Source: DASZUK01 sp963745595 (GTDB lineage Bacteria; Actinomycetota; Acidimicrobiia; Acidimicrobiales; RAAP-2). From it: a stretch of 64,000 bases of DNA. A model generated the notes under the pieces. That model had not been told where the DNA came from. It saw only the letters and a program-made list of their open reading frames with translations, and did not search any database. How positions within the stretch are numbered: position 1 is the first letter of the stretch; each line of letters begins with the position of its first letter. The position numbers and the translations under genes are program-made. The stretch lies in the NCBI GenBank assembly GCA_963745595.1, contig CAVUYB010000015.1, positions 62,001 through 126,000 of the forward strand, given 5' to 3'. This document shows positions 50,336 to 59,026 of the stretch, in pieces.

Positions 50336-50409
50336 TAGCGGCGGCGGGACTCGAACCCGCGACAACACGATTATGAGCCGTGTGCTCTGACCAACTGAGC
50401 TACGCCGCC
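50336..50409 (-). tRNA. tRNA-Met (CAT), elongator type
   Basis: 74 nt; acceptor GGCGGCG/CGCCGCT with a G-U first pair and A discriminator, anticodon loop CTCATAA, T-arm GCGGGTTCGAGTCCCGC. The paired first position and lack of initiator features favour elongator Met; a tRNA-Ile2 (lysidine) identity cannot be excluded by eye. Confidence 0.93.
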
Positions 50410-50419
50410 ATTTGGGGGG

Positions 50420-50492
50420 AGCCCCCTGTCGGAATCGAACCGACGACACCAGCCTTACCATGGCTGTGCTCTGCCGACTGAGCTAAGGGGGC
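50420..50492 (-). tRNA. tRNA-Thr (GGT)
   Basis: 73 nt; acceptor GCCCCCT/AGGGGGC, anticodon stem CAGCC/GGCTG with loop ATGGTAA (anticodon GGT), T-arm GTCGGTTCGATTCCGAC. Ten bases from tRNA-Met on the same strand. Confidence 0.96.
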
Positions 50493-50545
50493 CACCGCGG
50501 TCCCGGACCGCAGGCGACAATGATAGCCACGGCGCGACCGGCTCC

Positions 50546-50604
50546 GCTCCGCCGGGGTCCGCTCGCCGGGGTCCGCTACGCCGGGGTCCGCTGCGGCGGT
50601 GTCC
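50546..50604. repeat. Imperfect 14-15 bp tandem repeat
   Basis: Four units of the form gct(n)cgccggggtcc at 50546, 50561, 50575 and 50590, the last diverged (gctgcggcggtgtcc). They occupy the space between the tRNA-Thr gene and the acetyltransferase promoter region. Confidence 0.7.
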
Positions 50605-50661
50605 CTCGGTGGTGTCGCCCGGTGGCGTCGCCCAGCCCGGTGACGTCGCTACCATCCTCGG

Positions 50662-51150
50662 ATGCAGATCCGACCGGCGGCGGCGGCCGACGCCGAAGGC
50701 ATCCGGGCGATCTACAACCACGAGGTCACGAACGGCACGTACACGTTCGACCTCGTGCCCCGGACGGCGGAGGAGCAGCGGGCGTGGCTGGCCCGGCACG
50801 ACGGTGCCCACCCGGCAGTGGTGGCGGTGGACGACGACGAGCAGGTGCTGGGCTTCGGCGTGCTGTCGCCGTTCCGGGCCCGCCCGGCCTACGCCACGAC
50901 CGTCGAGGACTCGGTGTACGTCGACGGCGAGCACCGCGGCCGCAGGATCGGTCGGGCCGTCCTCGAAGAGCTCGTCCGGTTGGCCGGCGCCCACGGGTTC
51001 CACACGGTCATCGCCCGGGTCACGAGGGAGAACGAGCCGTCGGTGGCCCTGCACCGGGCCTGTGGCTTCGAGCTCGTCGGGGTCGAGCGGGAGGTCGGCC
51101 GCAAGCACGGACGGTGGCTCGACGTCGTCGAGCTCCAGCGGATGGTCTGA
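50662..51150 (+). CDS. GNAT N-acetyltransferase, phosphinothricin-acetyltransferase-like
   Basis: 162 residues; MQIRPAAAADAEGIRAIYNHEVTNGTYTFD and NEPSVALHRACGFELVGVEREVGRKHGRWLDV match the PAT/Bar branch of GNAT enzymes, many of which acetylate amino acids such as methionine sulfoximine. The acetyl-CoA loop reads RGRRIG (92-97): the first conserved Gly of RxxGxG is Arg, so activity is uncertain. A TACCAT -10-like hexamer ends 6 nt before the ATG, suggesting a leaderless mRNA. Confidence 0.85.
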   Translation: MQIRPAAAADAEGIRAIYNHEVTNGTYTFDLVPRTAEEQRAWLARHDGAHPAVVAVDDDEQVLGFGVLSPFRARPAYATTVEDSVYVDGEHRGRRIGRAVLEELVRLAGAHGFHTVIARVTRENEPSVALHRACGFELVGVEREVGRKHGRWLDVVELQRMV

Positions 51151-51171
51151 CCCCGGCACCGCAGCACCGGG

Positions 51172-51188
51172 CCGCGCCCGGGGCGCGG
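51172..51188. terminator. Candidate hairpin between convergent genes
   Basis: ccgcgccc and gggcgcgg are a perfect 8-bp inverted repeat around one base. Position between the two converging gene ends supports a terminator; there is no T-run, and in so GC-rich a genome the evidence is modest. Confidence 0.35.
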
Positions 51189-51199
51189 CACGACCCGGG

Positions 51200-52897
51200 T
51201 CAGCTCTCGATGGCGATGGCCGGGTCGTCCGGCCAGGCGAGAGCGGTCGCGTCTGCCGAGTCCCGCCAGGCGGTCGCCCACCGACCGATCGGCGCCAGCA
51301 GCACGGCGAGGAGGGCCAGGAGAGCGGCCGCGACGGCCAGCGGATTGGCGTGGATGAGCTCGTCGAGCAGCGTGCGGCCACCGGGCAGGCCGATGAACGG
51401 CGACGCGATGGACAGGGCGATCAGCACGGTCCGCAGCCGGCCGAGGGCGACCGGGGCGAGCAGGATGACACCCCACGTGAGGTACCACGGCTGGACGACC
51501 GGGCCGAGGACGACGAAGAGGAGCAGACTGAGCCCGAGCGCCTTCAGCCCACCGATCCGATCGCTGTTGACGAGGAGGTAGACGGACGCGACTGCGGCCG
51601 CGAACAGGCCGAGGACGCGCGTGATCGAGAGGACGCCGGCCGTCGACACCGCGTGCAGGCCGACCGCGTGCAGGAGGCCACCGACGCCCATCCCGATCCC
51701 GGTCGCCGGGGCCAGCCAGCTCCTGACCGTCCCGGGCGTCGCCAGGTTGCCGATCCACCCGAGCCCGAGGCCGCTGACGACCGACAGGGCGAGCATGACC
51801 GCGCCGGCGATCAGGCCGGCGTAGACGAGGGGCCGGATCCGCTGGCGCCACGGGATGCCGACGCCCAACCACTCCCAGCCGATGTAGACGACGCCGAGGG
51901 CGGCGGGAACCTTGATGGCCGCGGCGAGCGCGCACAGGACGACGCCCCAGACCGGGTGCTTGTACTTGGCCGCCGTGATCCCGGCCAGCAGCAGGCCGAT
52001 CATGATCGCGTCGTTGTGGGCGGCGCCGACCAGCGTCAACAGGACGAGCGGGTTGAGGACGGCCATGACGTAGACCGGACCGGCATCGCGGCCGTAGGCC
52101 CGGGCCAGCTTGGGGATGCACCAGGCGATCAGGGCGACGCCGGCCAGCGAGAAGAGGCGCAGGAAGATGACCGTGACGATGGCGTGGTGAAAGCTGGCGG
52201 TGGCCAGGAAGCCGTCGATCATCAAGAACAGCGGCCCGTACGGCGCGGGCGTGTTCCCCCAGAGCGGGTCGACCGGGTTCACGTACGGCCCCGCGCCGAG
52301 GGTGAACGGGCCGTAGTGGTACGGGTTGATGTGGTGGCTCATCATCTCGCCCTGGGCGGCGTACGAGAAGACGTCGCGGCTGAACACCGGGGCGACGACG
52401 AGCATCGGAACGAGCCAGAGCACGAGGATCCAGCCGAGGTACCGGACCGGCACGCCGGGCCGGCGGGCCAGGGCCTTCATCAGCCCGTACCAGACCCGCA
52501 TGAAGAGGACGAGGCCGCCGTAGACCGCGACGAGGCCGAAGAGCATGAAGCCGGTCGACGTCGTGTCGGCCGTCGGCTCCCCGAAGAACCAGGTCCCGGC
52601 CATCTCCAGCTTGAACGGCGAGCTCGGCAACGACGCGCCGACGGCCACCGCGGTGAGGGCGAGGAGCCCGAGCAGGGCAGGGCGCCGGAGGAACGACCAG
52701 TCGTCGGCGTCGTCGGCGTCCGGCCGCATCCGCTCGCTGAGCAGAGAGGACGGCAGGAGCCGGACCTTGGTCACGTCGAGCCGCATCGCCGCGTGGTCGG
52801 CGAGCGTTTCGACCCGGTCGCCGAGCTGTCGACCCAGTCGCGTCAGACGGCCGTCGGCCGACCGGTCGGCGTCGGGGGAGCTCAGGGTGTCTGCCAC
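51200..52897 (-). CDS. GT-C family polyprenyl-phosphomannose mannosyltransferase, MptB-like
   Basis: A membrane protein with about 12-13 hydrophobic segments after a ~75-residue soluble N-terminus. The first extracytoplasmic loop has SRDVFSYAAQGEMMSHHINPY, with the conserved aspartate, and DPLWGNTPAPYGPL, both typical of MptB alpha-1,6-mannosyltransferases that extend lipomannan-type glycans. Homology-based start is uncertain. ATG 52987 overlaps a promoter -10 and cannot be on its transcript, so I use GTG 52897, which has GAGG at 5 nt (565 residues). Substrate in this organism is unknown. Confidence 0.85.
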   Translation of the reverse strand: MADTLSSPDADRSADGRLTRLGRQLGDRVETLADHAAMRLDVTKVRLLPSSLLSERMRPDADDADDWSFLRRPALLGLLALTAVAVGASLPSSPFKLEMAGTWFFGEPTADTTSTGFMLFGLVAVYGGLVLFMRVWYGLMKALARRPGVPVRYLGWILVLWLVPMLVVAPVFSRDVFSYAAQGEMMSHHINPYHYGPFTLGAGPYVNPVDPLWGNTPAPYGPLFLMIDGFLATASFHHAIVTVIFLRLFSLAGVALIAWCIPKLARAYGRDAGPVYVMAVLNPLVLLTLVGAAHNDAIMIGLLLAGITAAKYKHPVWGVVLCALAAAIKVPAALGVVYIGWEWLGVGIPWRQRIRPLVYAGLIAGAVMLALSVVSGLGLGWIGNLATPGTVRSWLAPATGIGMGVGGLLHAVGLHAVSTAGVLSITRVLGLFAAAVASVYLLVNSDRIGGLKALGLSLLLFVVLGPVVQPWYLTWGVILLAPVALGRLRTVLIALSIASPFIGLPGGRTLLDELIHANPLAVAAALLALLAVLLAPIGRWATAWRDSADATALAWPDDPAIAIES

Positions 52898-52985
52898 TGC
52901 AACCTCGATGTCGCCTTGGGGGAACGGGCCGAGCCCGGCATCCGGTCGCGGCGGAGGAAAGTCATCGCCACCGCTCCGTAACGAC

Positions 52986-53013
52986 ATTGTAACCCTCGGA
53001 GAGGGCTCGACAA
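52986..53013 (-). promoter_or_regulatory. Promoter for the MptB-like gene
   Basis: -35 TTGTCG (53013-53008), 16 nt, -10 TACAAT (52991-52986). The spacer contains CCCTC-TCC-GAGGG, which could alternatively be the terminator hairpin of the tRNA-Tyr gene 12 bp upstream. The expected start near 52979 rules out the ATG at 52987. Confidence 0.55.
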
Positions 53014-53024
53014 GGAACTGCTCG

Positions 53025-53106
53025 TGGGCCGGGGAGGATTCGAACCTCCGTAGGCGATGCCGGCAGGTTTACAGCCTGCTTCCTTTGGCCACTCGGACAC
53101 CGACCC
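53025..53106 (-). tRNA. tRNA-Tyr (GTA)
   Basis: 82 nt with a long variable arm: acceptor GGGTCGG/CCGGCCC (one G-U), anticodon stem GCAGG/CCTGC with loop CTGTAAA (anticodon GTA), T-arm GGAGGTTCGAATCCTCC. Class II structure confirms Tyr. Confidence 0.96.
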
Positions 53107-53196
53107 GTAGGGGTTGGAGGATATCCAATACCGCCGGGGCCGACGACTCCCCGCCCGACTCCCCGCCCGCCGGTCGACGATCGGTATCGTGGAGCC

Positions 53197-53685
53197 ATGC
53201 CCAGCTTCGACATCGTGTCCGAGGTCGACCTGCAAGAGGTCCGCAACGCGGTCGACCAGGCCAACCGGGAGGCGTCGACCCGGTTCGACTTCAAGAACAC
53301 CGAGTCGTCGATCGAGCTCGGAGAGAACGAGCTCGTGCTCCACTCGTCGACCGAGGACCGGCTGCGCGCGCTGCACCAGGTGCTCGACGAGAAGCTGGTC
53401 AAGCGACAGGTGTCGCTCAAGGCGCTGGATCCCGGCAAGGTCGAAGAGGCCGCCAAGGGCGCGGCTCGCCAGCGGGTGGCGATCAAGGCCGGCATCTCCC
53501 AGGACCACGCCAAGCGGCTCAACAAGTTCATCAAGGACCTCGGGCTCAAGGGCGTTGGCTCACAGACCCAAGGCGAGCAGCTCCGGGTGACCGGGAAGAA
53601 GCGGGACGACCTGCAGGCGGTGATCGCGGCCTGCAAGGACGAGGACTTCGGCATCCCGCTGCAGTTCAACAACTTCCGCGACTGA
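53197..53685 (+). CDS. yajQ: YajQ family nucleotide-binding protein
   Basis: 162 residues of the UPF0234/YajQ family: MPSFDIVSEVDLQEVRNAVDQ, RFDFKNTESSIEL, and the end QLRVTGKKRDDLQAVI with FGIPLQFNNFRD. Members bind nucleic acid or c-di-GMP; the role here is unknown. TATCGT ends 6 nt before the ATG, again compatible with a leaderless transcript. Confidence 0.95.
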   Translation: MPSFDIVSEVDLQEVRNAVDQANREASTRFDFKNTESSIELGENELVLHSSTEDRLRALHQVLDEKLVKRQVSLKALDPGKVEEAAKGAARQRVAIKAGISQDHAKRLNKFIKDLGLKGVGSQTQGEQLRVTGKKRDDLQAVIAACKDEDFGIPLQFNNFRD

Positions 53686-53740
53686 GCGTCGGCGTCGACC
53701 GGGACGGCCCGGCTGGCGGCCTGACGCCCGGCGGACGACC

Positions 53741-54289
53741 TCACCGAACGGCCGCCCCTTCGGGACGTTCCCCGGCGCCCAGCGGGCCGCCGTGCTCTTC
53801 GACGTCGAGGTGCTCGTCGATCTCTTCCAGCAAGTTCGGCGCGTGGAAGAGGCGGTTGAAGAGCAGCAGCTTGAGCACCCAGAACACGGCGAACGACAAG
53901 ACGTTGGCCAAGAGAACGAGCGCCGTCAGTTCGGTGTGGCCGAGGTGGTGCTTCTGGCCGATGTGCCGGGCCACCGATGCGCCGATAATCGAGAAGGCGA
54001 TGCCGGCGGCCGCGACGGTCCAGAACGGGATCACTTCCTTCCTCAGGTGGGAGCGCCCGGACTTCCCCCAAGCCCAGTTCCGGTTGAGCCAGTACGACGG
54101 GAAGGTGGCCACCGCGTTGGCGAAGATGGTGCTCGGCACCTCGGTCCACCATTGGAAGACGCCATAGACGAGAGCGAGGACCCCGACGGACACGCCGGTC
54201 GTGATGACCGAGACCATCAGGTAACGGAAGATCTTCTTCCCCTCGTGGGTATGGAGCCATGCCCAGAGGCGTTGAAACAGTTCCGTCAT
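53741..54289 (-). CDS. GtrA-like membrane protein
   Basis: 182 residues with four predicted membrane segments (from FRYLMVSVITTGVSVGVLALVY to VLLANVLSFAVFWVLKLLLF) and the NAVATFPSYWLNRNWAW loop of the GtrA family, which are thought to flip polyprenyl-phosphate sugars for cell-surface glycosylation. An acidic soluble tail of ~40 residues follows. ATG 54289 is chosen over open upstream sequence without homology. Gap 54290-54420 to the next gene shows nothing notable. Confidence 0.9.
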   Translation of the reverse strand: MTELFQRLWAWLHTHEGKKIFRYLMVSVITTGVSVGVLALVYGVFQWWTEVPSTIFANAVATFPSYWLNRNWAWGKSGRSHLRKEVIPFWTVAAAGIAFSIIGASVARHIGQKHHLGHTELTALVLLANVLSFAVFWVLKLLLFNRLFHAPNLLEEIDEHLDVEEHGGPLGAGERPEGAAVR

Positions 54290-54420
54290 ATCCGGACAAC
54301 TGTACTCGGCGCACCTTACGAAACACTTGCGTTGGCGGCCGTCCTCGAACCGGTCGTCAGCGACCGGTCGGTTCGCCCGAGGACCGGCACGCCGGGTCGG
54401 GAAACGGCGATCAGCGGCGA

Positions 54421-55611
54421 TCAGGCGAGGGTGTTGTCCCTGGCGACCTGACCGAACCAGGTCGCGCTCGGCTTCGGGCAGCGCTCGAACGTCTGGCGGT
54501 CGACGGCGACGAGGCCGAATTTCGGCCCGTAGCCGTAGGCCCATTCGAAATTGTCGAGCAGGCTCCACGCGAAGTAGCCACGGACGTCGACGCCGTCGTC
54601 CAGACAGCGGCGAACACCCCGGAGCGCGTCGGTGTAGAACGCCACGCGCCGGTCGTCGTCGTCGGTGGCGATGCCGTTCTCGGTGACGACAACCGGCAGG
54701 CCGGTCACCTCGGCGGCCCGGCGGACGGTGTGCTCGGTGGCCTGCGGCCAGTACTCGTACCCCATCTGCGTGACCGGAACGCCGTCGGCCGCCGGCAGCA
54801 ACTGGCCGCGGGCACCGAAACGGAGCCGGGTGTAGCACTGGACGCCGATGAAGTCGTCGCCGGTGGTGGCGCGGAGGAACGTGTCCTCCAGCAGCTCCTG
54901 CGCCTCGGCTTTCGCTGCCTCCCCACCGTCCTCGGCCACCAGTTCGGCCATCGACAGCGTGAGGCCGACCGGGAAGCTGCCGGGCCCGGCGCGCAGCGCG
55001 TCGACGGCGAGCCGGTGGGCCCGGACCATCGCCTGGTTGACGATGACATGGCGGGCCAGGTCGTCACGGATGCCCGGCGGGAACACGCCGAACGTGTAGC
55101 CCATCAGGCCGACGACGTTCGGCTCGTTGATCGTGCAGGCCCAACCGATGACGTCGCCGAGGGCGGCGGCGACCCGGCTGGCGAACCGGGCGAACCGGTC
55201 CGGCGCGTCCGGCGACTCCCAACCGCCCCGGGCGGCCAGCCAGCGGGGGGTCGTGAAGTGGTGCAGCGTGACGACCGGCTGGATGCCCCGTTCGAGGCAG
55301 GCCGCCGCGACCCGGCGGTAGTGGTCGAGGGCGGACGCCGACCACTCCCCTTCGGCCGGCTCGATCCGGCTCCACTCGAGCGAGAAGCGGTACGCGCCGA
55401 GCCCGAGATCGGCGACGAGATCGACGTCCTCCCGCCAGCGGTGGAACGAGTCGCAGGCGTCCCCGCTGGATTCCGGACAGCCGGACCCGGGGTCGTGCTC
55501 CCAGGCCCACCAGTCGTTGTTGACGTTGCCGCCCTCGATCTGGTGGGCGGCGGTCGCCGCCCCCCACAAGAACCCCTCGGGGAACCGGCCGTCGGGTCGT
55601 TCGGCAGACAT
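54421..55611 (-). CDS. Family 1 glycoside hydrolase (beta-glucosidase-like)
   Basis: 396 residues with the GH1 fold: FPEGFLWGAATAAHQIEGG at the start, acid/base Glu163 in TINEPNV and nucleophile Glu310 in VTENGIATDD, ending in FAWSLLDNFEWAYGY and FGLVAVD. It is shorter than the usual 440-480 but has every catalytic element. No signal peptide, so a cytoplasmic enzyme acting on imported disaccharides or glycosides. GTG 55620 is an alternative start. Confidence 0.93.
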   Translation of the reverse strand: MSAERPDGRFPEGFLWGAATAAHQIEGGNVNNDWWAWEHDPGSGCPESSGDACDSFHRWREDVDLVADLGLGAYRFSLEWSRIEPAEGEWSASALDHYRRVAAACLERGIQPVVTLHHFTTPRWLAARGGWESPDAPDRFARFASRVAAALGDVIGWACTINEPNVVGLMGYTFGVFPPGIRDDLARHVIVNQAMVRAHRLAVDALRAGPGSFPVGLTLSMAELVAEDGGEAAKAEAQELLEDTFLRATTGDDFIGVQCYTRLRFGARGQLLPAADGVPVTQMGYEYWPQATEHTVRRAAEVTGLPVVVTENGIATDDDDRRVAFYTDALRGVRRCLDDGVDVRGYFAWSLLDNFEWAYGYGPKFGLVAVDRQTFERCPKPSATWFGQVARDNTLA

Positions 55612-55670
55612 GGTGCGCACCGTAGCCCGGCGGTTTCACGCCGGCCGCCACGGCCTGCCAACATGATCGG

Positions 55671-56516
55671 GTGAGCGAATCCCTCGATTTCCTCGTCCAC
55701 CTGCTCGACCTCGAGCCGATCGAGGTGAACATCTTCCGCGGCGTCCAGCCGAAGGAGGAGCGCCAGCGGGTCTTCGGCGGCCAGGTCGCCGGCCAGGCGC
55801 TGATGGCCGCGGGTCGGACGGTGGAGCACGGACGGGTCCACTCGCTCCACTCGTACTTCCTCCGACCGGGTGACCCGACGATCCCGATCCTCTACGAGGT
55901 CGACCGGATCCGGGACGGTAAGTCGTTCACCACCCGGCGGGTCGTCGCCATCCAGCACGGGCGGGCCATCTTCAACATGGCCGCGTCGTTCCACGACGAC
56001 GAGGCCGGCCTGGACCACCAGTTCCCGATGCCCGATGTCCCGGCTCCCGAGACGCTGGCGACGCTGCCCGAGCGGCTGACCCCATGGCGGGACGAGCTGG
56101 CCGACTGGTTCTCCCGCCCGCATCCGATCGACCAGCGCCACATCGGCGAGCTGCCGTGGCGGCGCGAATCCGGGGCGGACCCGTTCCAGCGGCTGTGGAT
56201 CCGGGCCGACGGCGACCTCCCGGACGACCCGCTGCTCCACGCGTGCGTCGCCACCTACGCGTCCGACCTGTCCCTCTTCGACACCATCCTCCAGGCCCAC
56301 CCGGTCAACTGGAACGACACGAACTTCATGGGGGCGAGCCTCGACCACTGCATGTGGTTCCACCGGCCGTTCCGGGCCGACGACTGGCTGCTCTACGACA
56401 CCGACTCCCCGGTGGCCGCCGGCGCCCGCGGCTTGGCCCGGGGCTTCCTGTTCGACCGGTCCGGACGGCTCGTCGTCTCGATGATCCAAGAGGGGCTCGC
56501 CCGCATCATCAGCTGA
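55671..56516 (+). CDS. tesB: Acyl-CoA thioesterase II
   Basis: 281 residues, GTG start. Two hot-dog halves: ERQRVFGGQVAGQALMAAGRTV with HSLHSYFLRPGDPTIPILYEVDRIRDGKSF, then LLHACVATYASDLSLF and ASLDHCMWFHRPFRADDWLLYD. The catalytic Asp of the second half (SLDHCMWFH) is present. Hydrolyses medium- and long-chain acyl-CoA. Confidence 0.96.
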   Translation: MSESLDFLVHLLDLEPIEVNIFRGVQPKEERQRVFGGQVAGQALMAAGRTVEHGRVHSLHSYFLRPGDPTIPILYEVDRIRDGKSFTTRRVVAIQHGRAIFNMAASFHDDEAGLDHQFPMPDVPAPETLATLPERLTPWRDELADWFSRPHPIDQRHIGELPWRRESGADPFQRLWIRADGDLPDDPLLHACVATYASDLSLFDTILQAHPVNWNDTNFMGASLDHCMWFHRPFRADDWLLYDTDSPVAAGARGLARGFLFDRSGRLVVSMIQEGLARIIS

Positions 56517-56570
56517 GCCCGCGGCACGGTCGAGGTCCGACTGGGGCCCAGCCCCACGTCGGTCGTGGCG

Positions 56571-57839
56571 CTACCGGCCGCTCATGGCGACGTAGTCACG
56601 GGGCTCGGGCCCGATGTAGAGCTGGCGGGGCCGGGCGATCTTGGAGTCCTGGTCGAGCATCTCCTGCCAGTGGGCCAGCCAGCCGGCGGTCCGGGGGATG
56701 GCGAAGAGGACGGGGAACATCTCGAGCGGGAACCCCATGGCCTGATAGATCAGGCCGGAGTAGAAGTCGACGTTCGGGTAGAGGCGCCGGGAGGTGAAGT
56801 ACTCGTCGGCGAGGGCGATCTCCTCGAGCTTGAGGGCGATGTCGAGCAGCGGGTTCTTGCCGGTGACCTCGAAGACCTCGTCGGCGGTGCGCTTGATGAT
56901 CGCGGCCCGGGGGTCGTAGCTCTTGTAGACGCGGTGGCCGAACCCCTGGAGCCGGCCGTTCCCGCTCTTGACGCCGGCGATGAAGTCCGGGACGTTCTCG
57001 ATCGACCCGATCTCGGTCAGCATCTTGATGACGGCCTCGTTGGCACCGCCGTGGCGCGGACCGTAGAGGGCGGCCGCCGCGGCCGCCGTGGCCGAGTACG
57101 GGTCGGCGTGGGACGAGCCGACGACGCGCATGGCGGTGGTCGAACAGTTCTGCTCGTGGTCGGCATGGAGGATGAAGAGCACGTCGAGGGCTCGGGAGAG
57201 CACCGGGTCGGGCTCGAACCGGGGCTCCGCGACCTTCCACATCATCGAGAGGAAGTTCGACGCGAAGTCGAGCGAGTTGTCCGGGTAGACGAACGGCATG
57301 CCGACGCTGAACCGGTGAGCGGCCGCGGCCAGCGTCGGCATCTTGGCGATGAGCCGGATGATCTGCTTGTTCCGCGAGACCGGGTCGAAGATCTCCTTGG
57401 CGTCGAGGTAGAACGTCGACAGCGCGGCGACGGCGGAGACGAGCATGCCCATCGGGTGGGCGTCGTAGTGGAACCCCTCGAGGAACCGCTTGCGCACGTT
57501 CTCGTGGATGAACGTGTGCATCGTTATCTCGTGCTGCCAGTCCTCGTACTGTCCGGTCGTCGGCAGCTCGCCGTGCAGCAGCAGGTAGGCCACCTCGAGA
57601 TAGGTCGAGCGCTCGGCGAGCTGCTCGATCGGGTAGCCGCGGTAGCGGAGGATGCCGGCCTCGCCGTCGAGATAGGTGATCGCGCTCTCGCACGCCGCCG
57701 TCGACATGAAGCCGGGGTCGTAGAACCAGACGCCGGGCAGGAACTTGCCCCAGTCGGTGGCGGCTACCCCACCGTTGACGATGGGGATCTCGACGCTCTC
57801 GCCCGTCCGGTTGTCGGTGATCGTGATGCTGTCCGCCAC
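56571..57839 (-). CDS. gltA: Citrate synthase
   Basis: 422 residues, GTG start with AGGAAGGG upstream. First enzyme of the TCA cycle. Catalytic residues are visible: His in LYGPRHGGANEAV, His in GFGHRVYKSYDPRA and Asp in YPNVDFYSG. It has the N-terminal strand domain of the hexameric type II (NADH-sensitive) form (SITITDNRTGESVEIPI). Confidence 0.97.
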   Translation of the reverse strand: MADSITITDNRTGESVEIPIVNGGVAATDWGKFLPGVWFYDPGFMSTAACESAITYLDGEAGILRYRGYPIEQLAERSTYLEVAYLLLHGELPTTGQYEDWQHEITMHTFIHENVRKRFLEGFHYDAHPMGMLVSAVAALSTFYLDAKEIFDPVSRNKQIIRLIAKMPTLAAAAHRFSVGMPFVYPDNSLDFASNFLSMMWKVAEPRFEPDPVLSRALDVLFILHADHEQNCSTTAMRVVGSSHADPYSATAAAAAALYGPRHGGANEAVIKMLTEIGSIENVPDFIAGVKSGNGRLQGFGHRVYKSYDPRAAIIKRTADEVFEVTGKNPLLDIALKLEEIALADEYFTSRRLYPNVDFYSGLIYQAMGFPLEMFPVLFAIPRTAGWLAHWQEMLDQDSKIARPRQLYIGPEPRDYVAMSGR

Positions 57840-57891
57840 GGGCTCGAACCCTTCCTGCTGATGTCCCTTTTTCTTTTTGCTCCCCTCGCCG

Positions 57892-57921
57892 ATCCTATGG
57901 CGCGGTCGACGATGCGGTCGA
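57892..57921 (-). promoter_or_regulatory. Candidate gltA promoter
   Basis: -10 TAGGAT (57897-57892) with a moderate -35 TCGACC 18 nt upstream (57921-57916). The TAG of the -10 is the stop codon of the upstream gene. The 5' UTR contains a purine run (AAAAAGAAAAAGGG). Confidence 0.4.
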
Positions 57922-58983
57922 GGCGGGCGCCACTTTGATCGTGAACGTCCTGGTGGTCCCGGTCCGGTCCGCCGGCGCGGCCGGGGCGGTGACCGAGACG
58001 GTCAGGGCGTAGCTCTGGCCGGGGGTAACGGGGATCGACGGCAGGACGACGGCCTCGGAGCGGCCGGCGGCCAGGTCGACGGTCCGGGAATGGGTGGCAC
58101 CGCCCTGCACCGCGACCGAGACGGTGACCGCCGGCTCGTCGACGTTGCCCTCGTTGGCGACGACGGCGGTGACCGACAGCGAGTGGGTCGGCGTGACCGT
58201 GGCAGCCGGCGGCGGCGGTGTCGTCGGGGGGACGACCGGCGGTGTCAGCCGGATGCCGTGGGGCAAGAGGACGACCCGATGGTCGGCCAGGAGGGAATGC
58301 GAGCCACTGAGCTGGTCGACGAGGGTGCTCGCCGTCCCGGCCGTCCACGGCTGACGGAGCCAGACCGACCGGGGCAGCGTGGCGCCGCCCGGCGCGGTAC
58401 GGAACTGGCGACGCACCGCGGCGTACGCCTGGTCGGCGGCGTGAAGCAGCCGACCGGCGCCAGCGAGATCGGCGGTGGCCTGGTCCGACGTGAGCAGCGC
58501 CTTCGGCGCCGGCGTGGTCGACGTCGTCGGCGCCCCGACGACCGGCAACGGCGCCATCCCGAGCAGCCCGTCGACGGCCGCCCGCGTCTCGGTCACGGCC
58601 TCGGCCCGATCCGCCAGGACGCCGGCGAAGTCCTTGCCGAGATGGCCGGACGGTGTCGGTGGGGCCAGGGCGGCGCCGCTCGTCGCCGTCTGGGAGCTGG
58701 CGGTGACGAGGCTGTCGAGCTGCTGCTGGAGGGCTGGGCGGGTCAGTTGCGGCATGCCAGCCACGAGCGTGCGCAGCTGCGAACCGGTCTCGTTCGACCG
58801 GTCGATCAGCGTCGTCCCCTGGGCCGCGTACGACCGGTTCAGGTCCGTCCAGTACGGGCCCGAGGCCCTACCCACCCGCATGACGCCGCCGATCAACAGG
58901 ACGAGGGCGACGACGACGACCAGGACGATGACCAGCGTGGTCGTCAGGGATCGCCGGCGCCGGCGACGCTCGAAGGGCGGCAT
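57895..58983 (-). CDS. Membrane-anchored protein with C-terminal CARDB-like domain
   Basis: 362 residues, function unknown. Five-plus Arg precede one membrane helix (LTTTLVIVLVVVVALVLLIG, residues 13-32), so the bulk is outside the cell. A helical region (~45-215) follows, then a Pro-rich linker (PPVVPPTTPPPP) and an Ig-like domain (SLSVTAVVANEGNVDEPAVT ...) that looks like CARDB adhesion modules, ending in a Thr/Ser/Ala tail. No close family recognised. Confidence 0.8.
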   Translation of the reverse strand: MPPFERRRRRRSLTTTLVIVLVVVVALVLLIGGVMRVGRASGPYWTDLNRSYAAQGTTLIDRSNETGSQLRTLVAGMPQLTRPALQQQLDSLVTASSQTATSGAALAPPTPSGHLGKDFAGVLADRAEAVTETRAAVDGLLGMAPLPVVGAPTTSTTPAPKALLTSDQATADLAGAGRLLHAADQAYAAVRRQFRTAPGGATLPRSVWLRQPWTAGTASTLVDQLSGSHSLLADHRVVLLPHGIRLTPPVVPPTTPPPPAATVTPTHSLSVTAVVANEGNVDEPAVTVSVAVQGGATHSRTVDLAAGRSEAVVLPSIPVTPGQSYALTVSVTAPAAPADRTGTTRTFTIKVAPASTASSTAP

Positions 58984-59026
58984 CGGCGCTCGACGCTACC
59001 GCCGGGCGTCCCGGCGGCGAGAAGCG

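Noticed and set aside
57866..57880. Poly-T tract as a terminator (plus strand ctttttctttttgc)
   Set aside because: It reads as T only on the plus strand, where no transcript ends; on the transcribed strand it is a purine-rich 5' UTR of gltA with no preceding hairpin.
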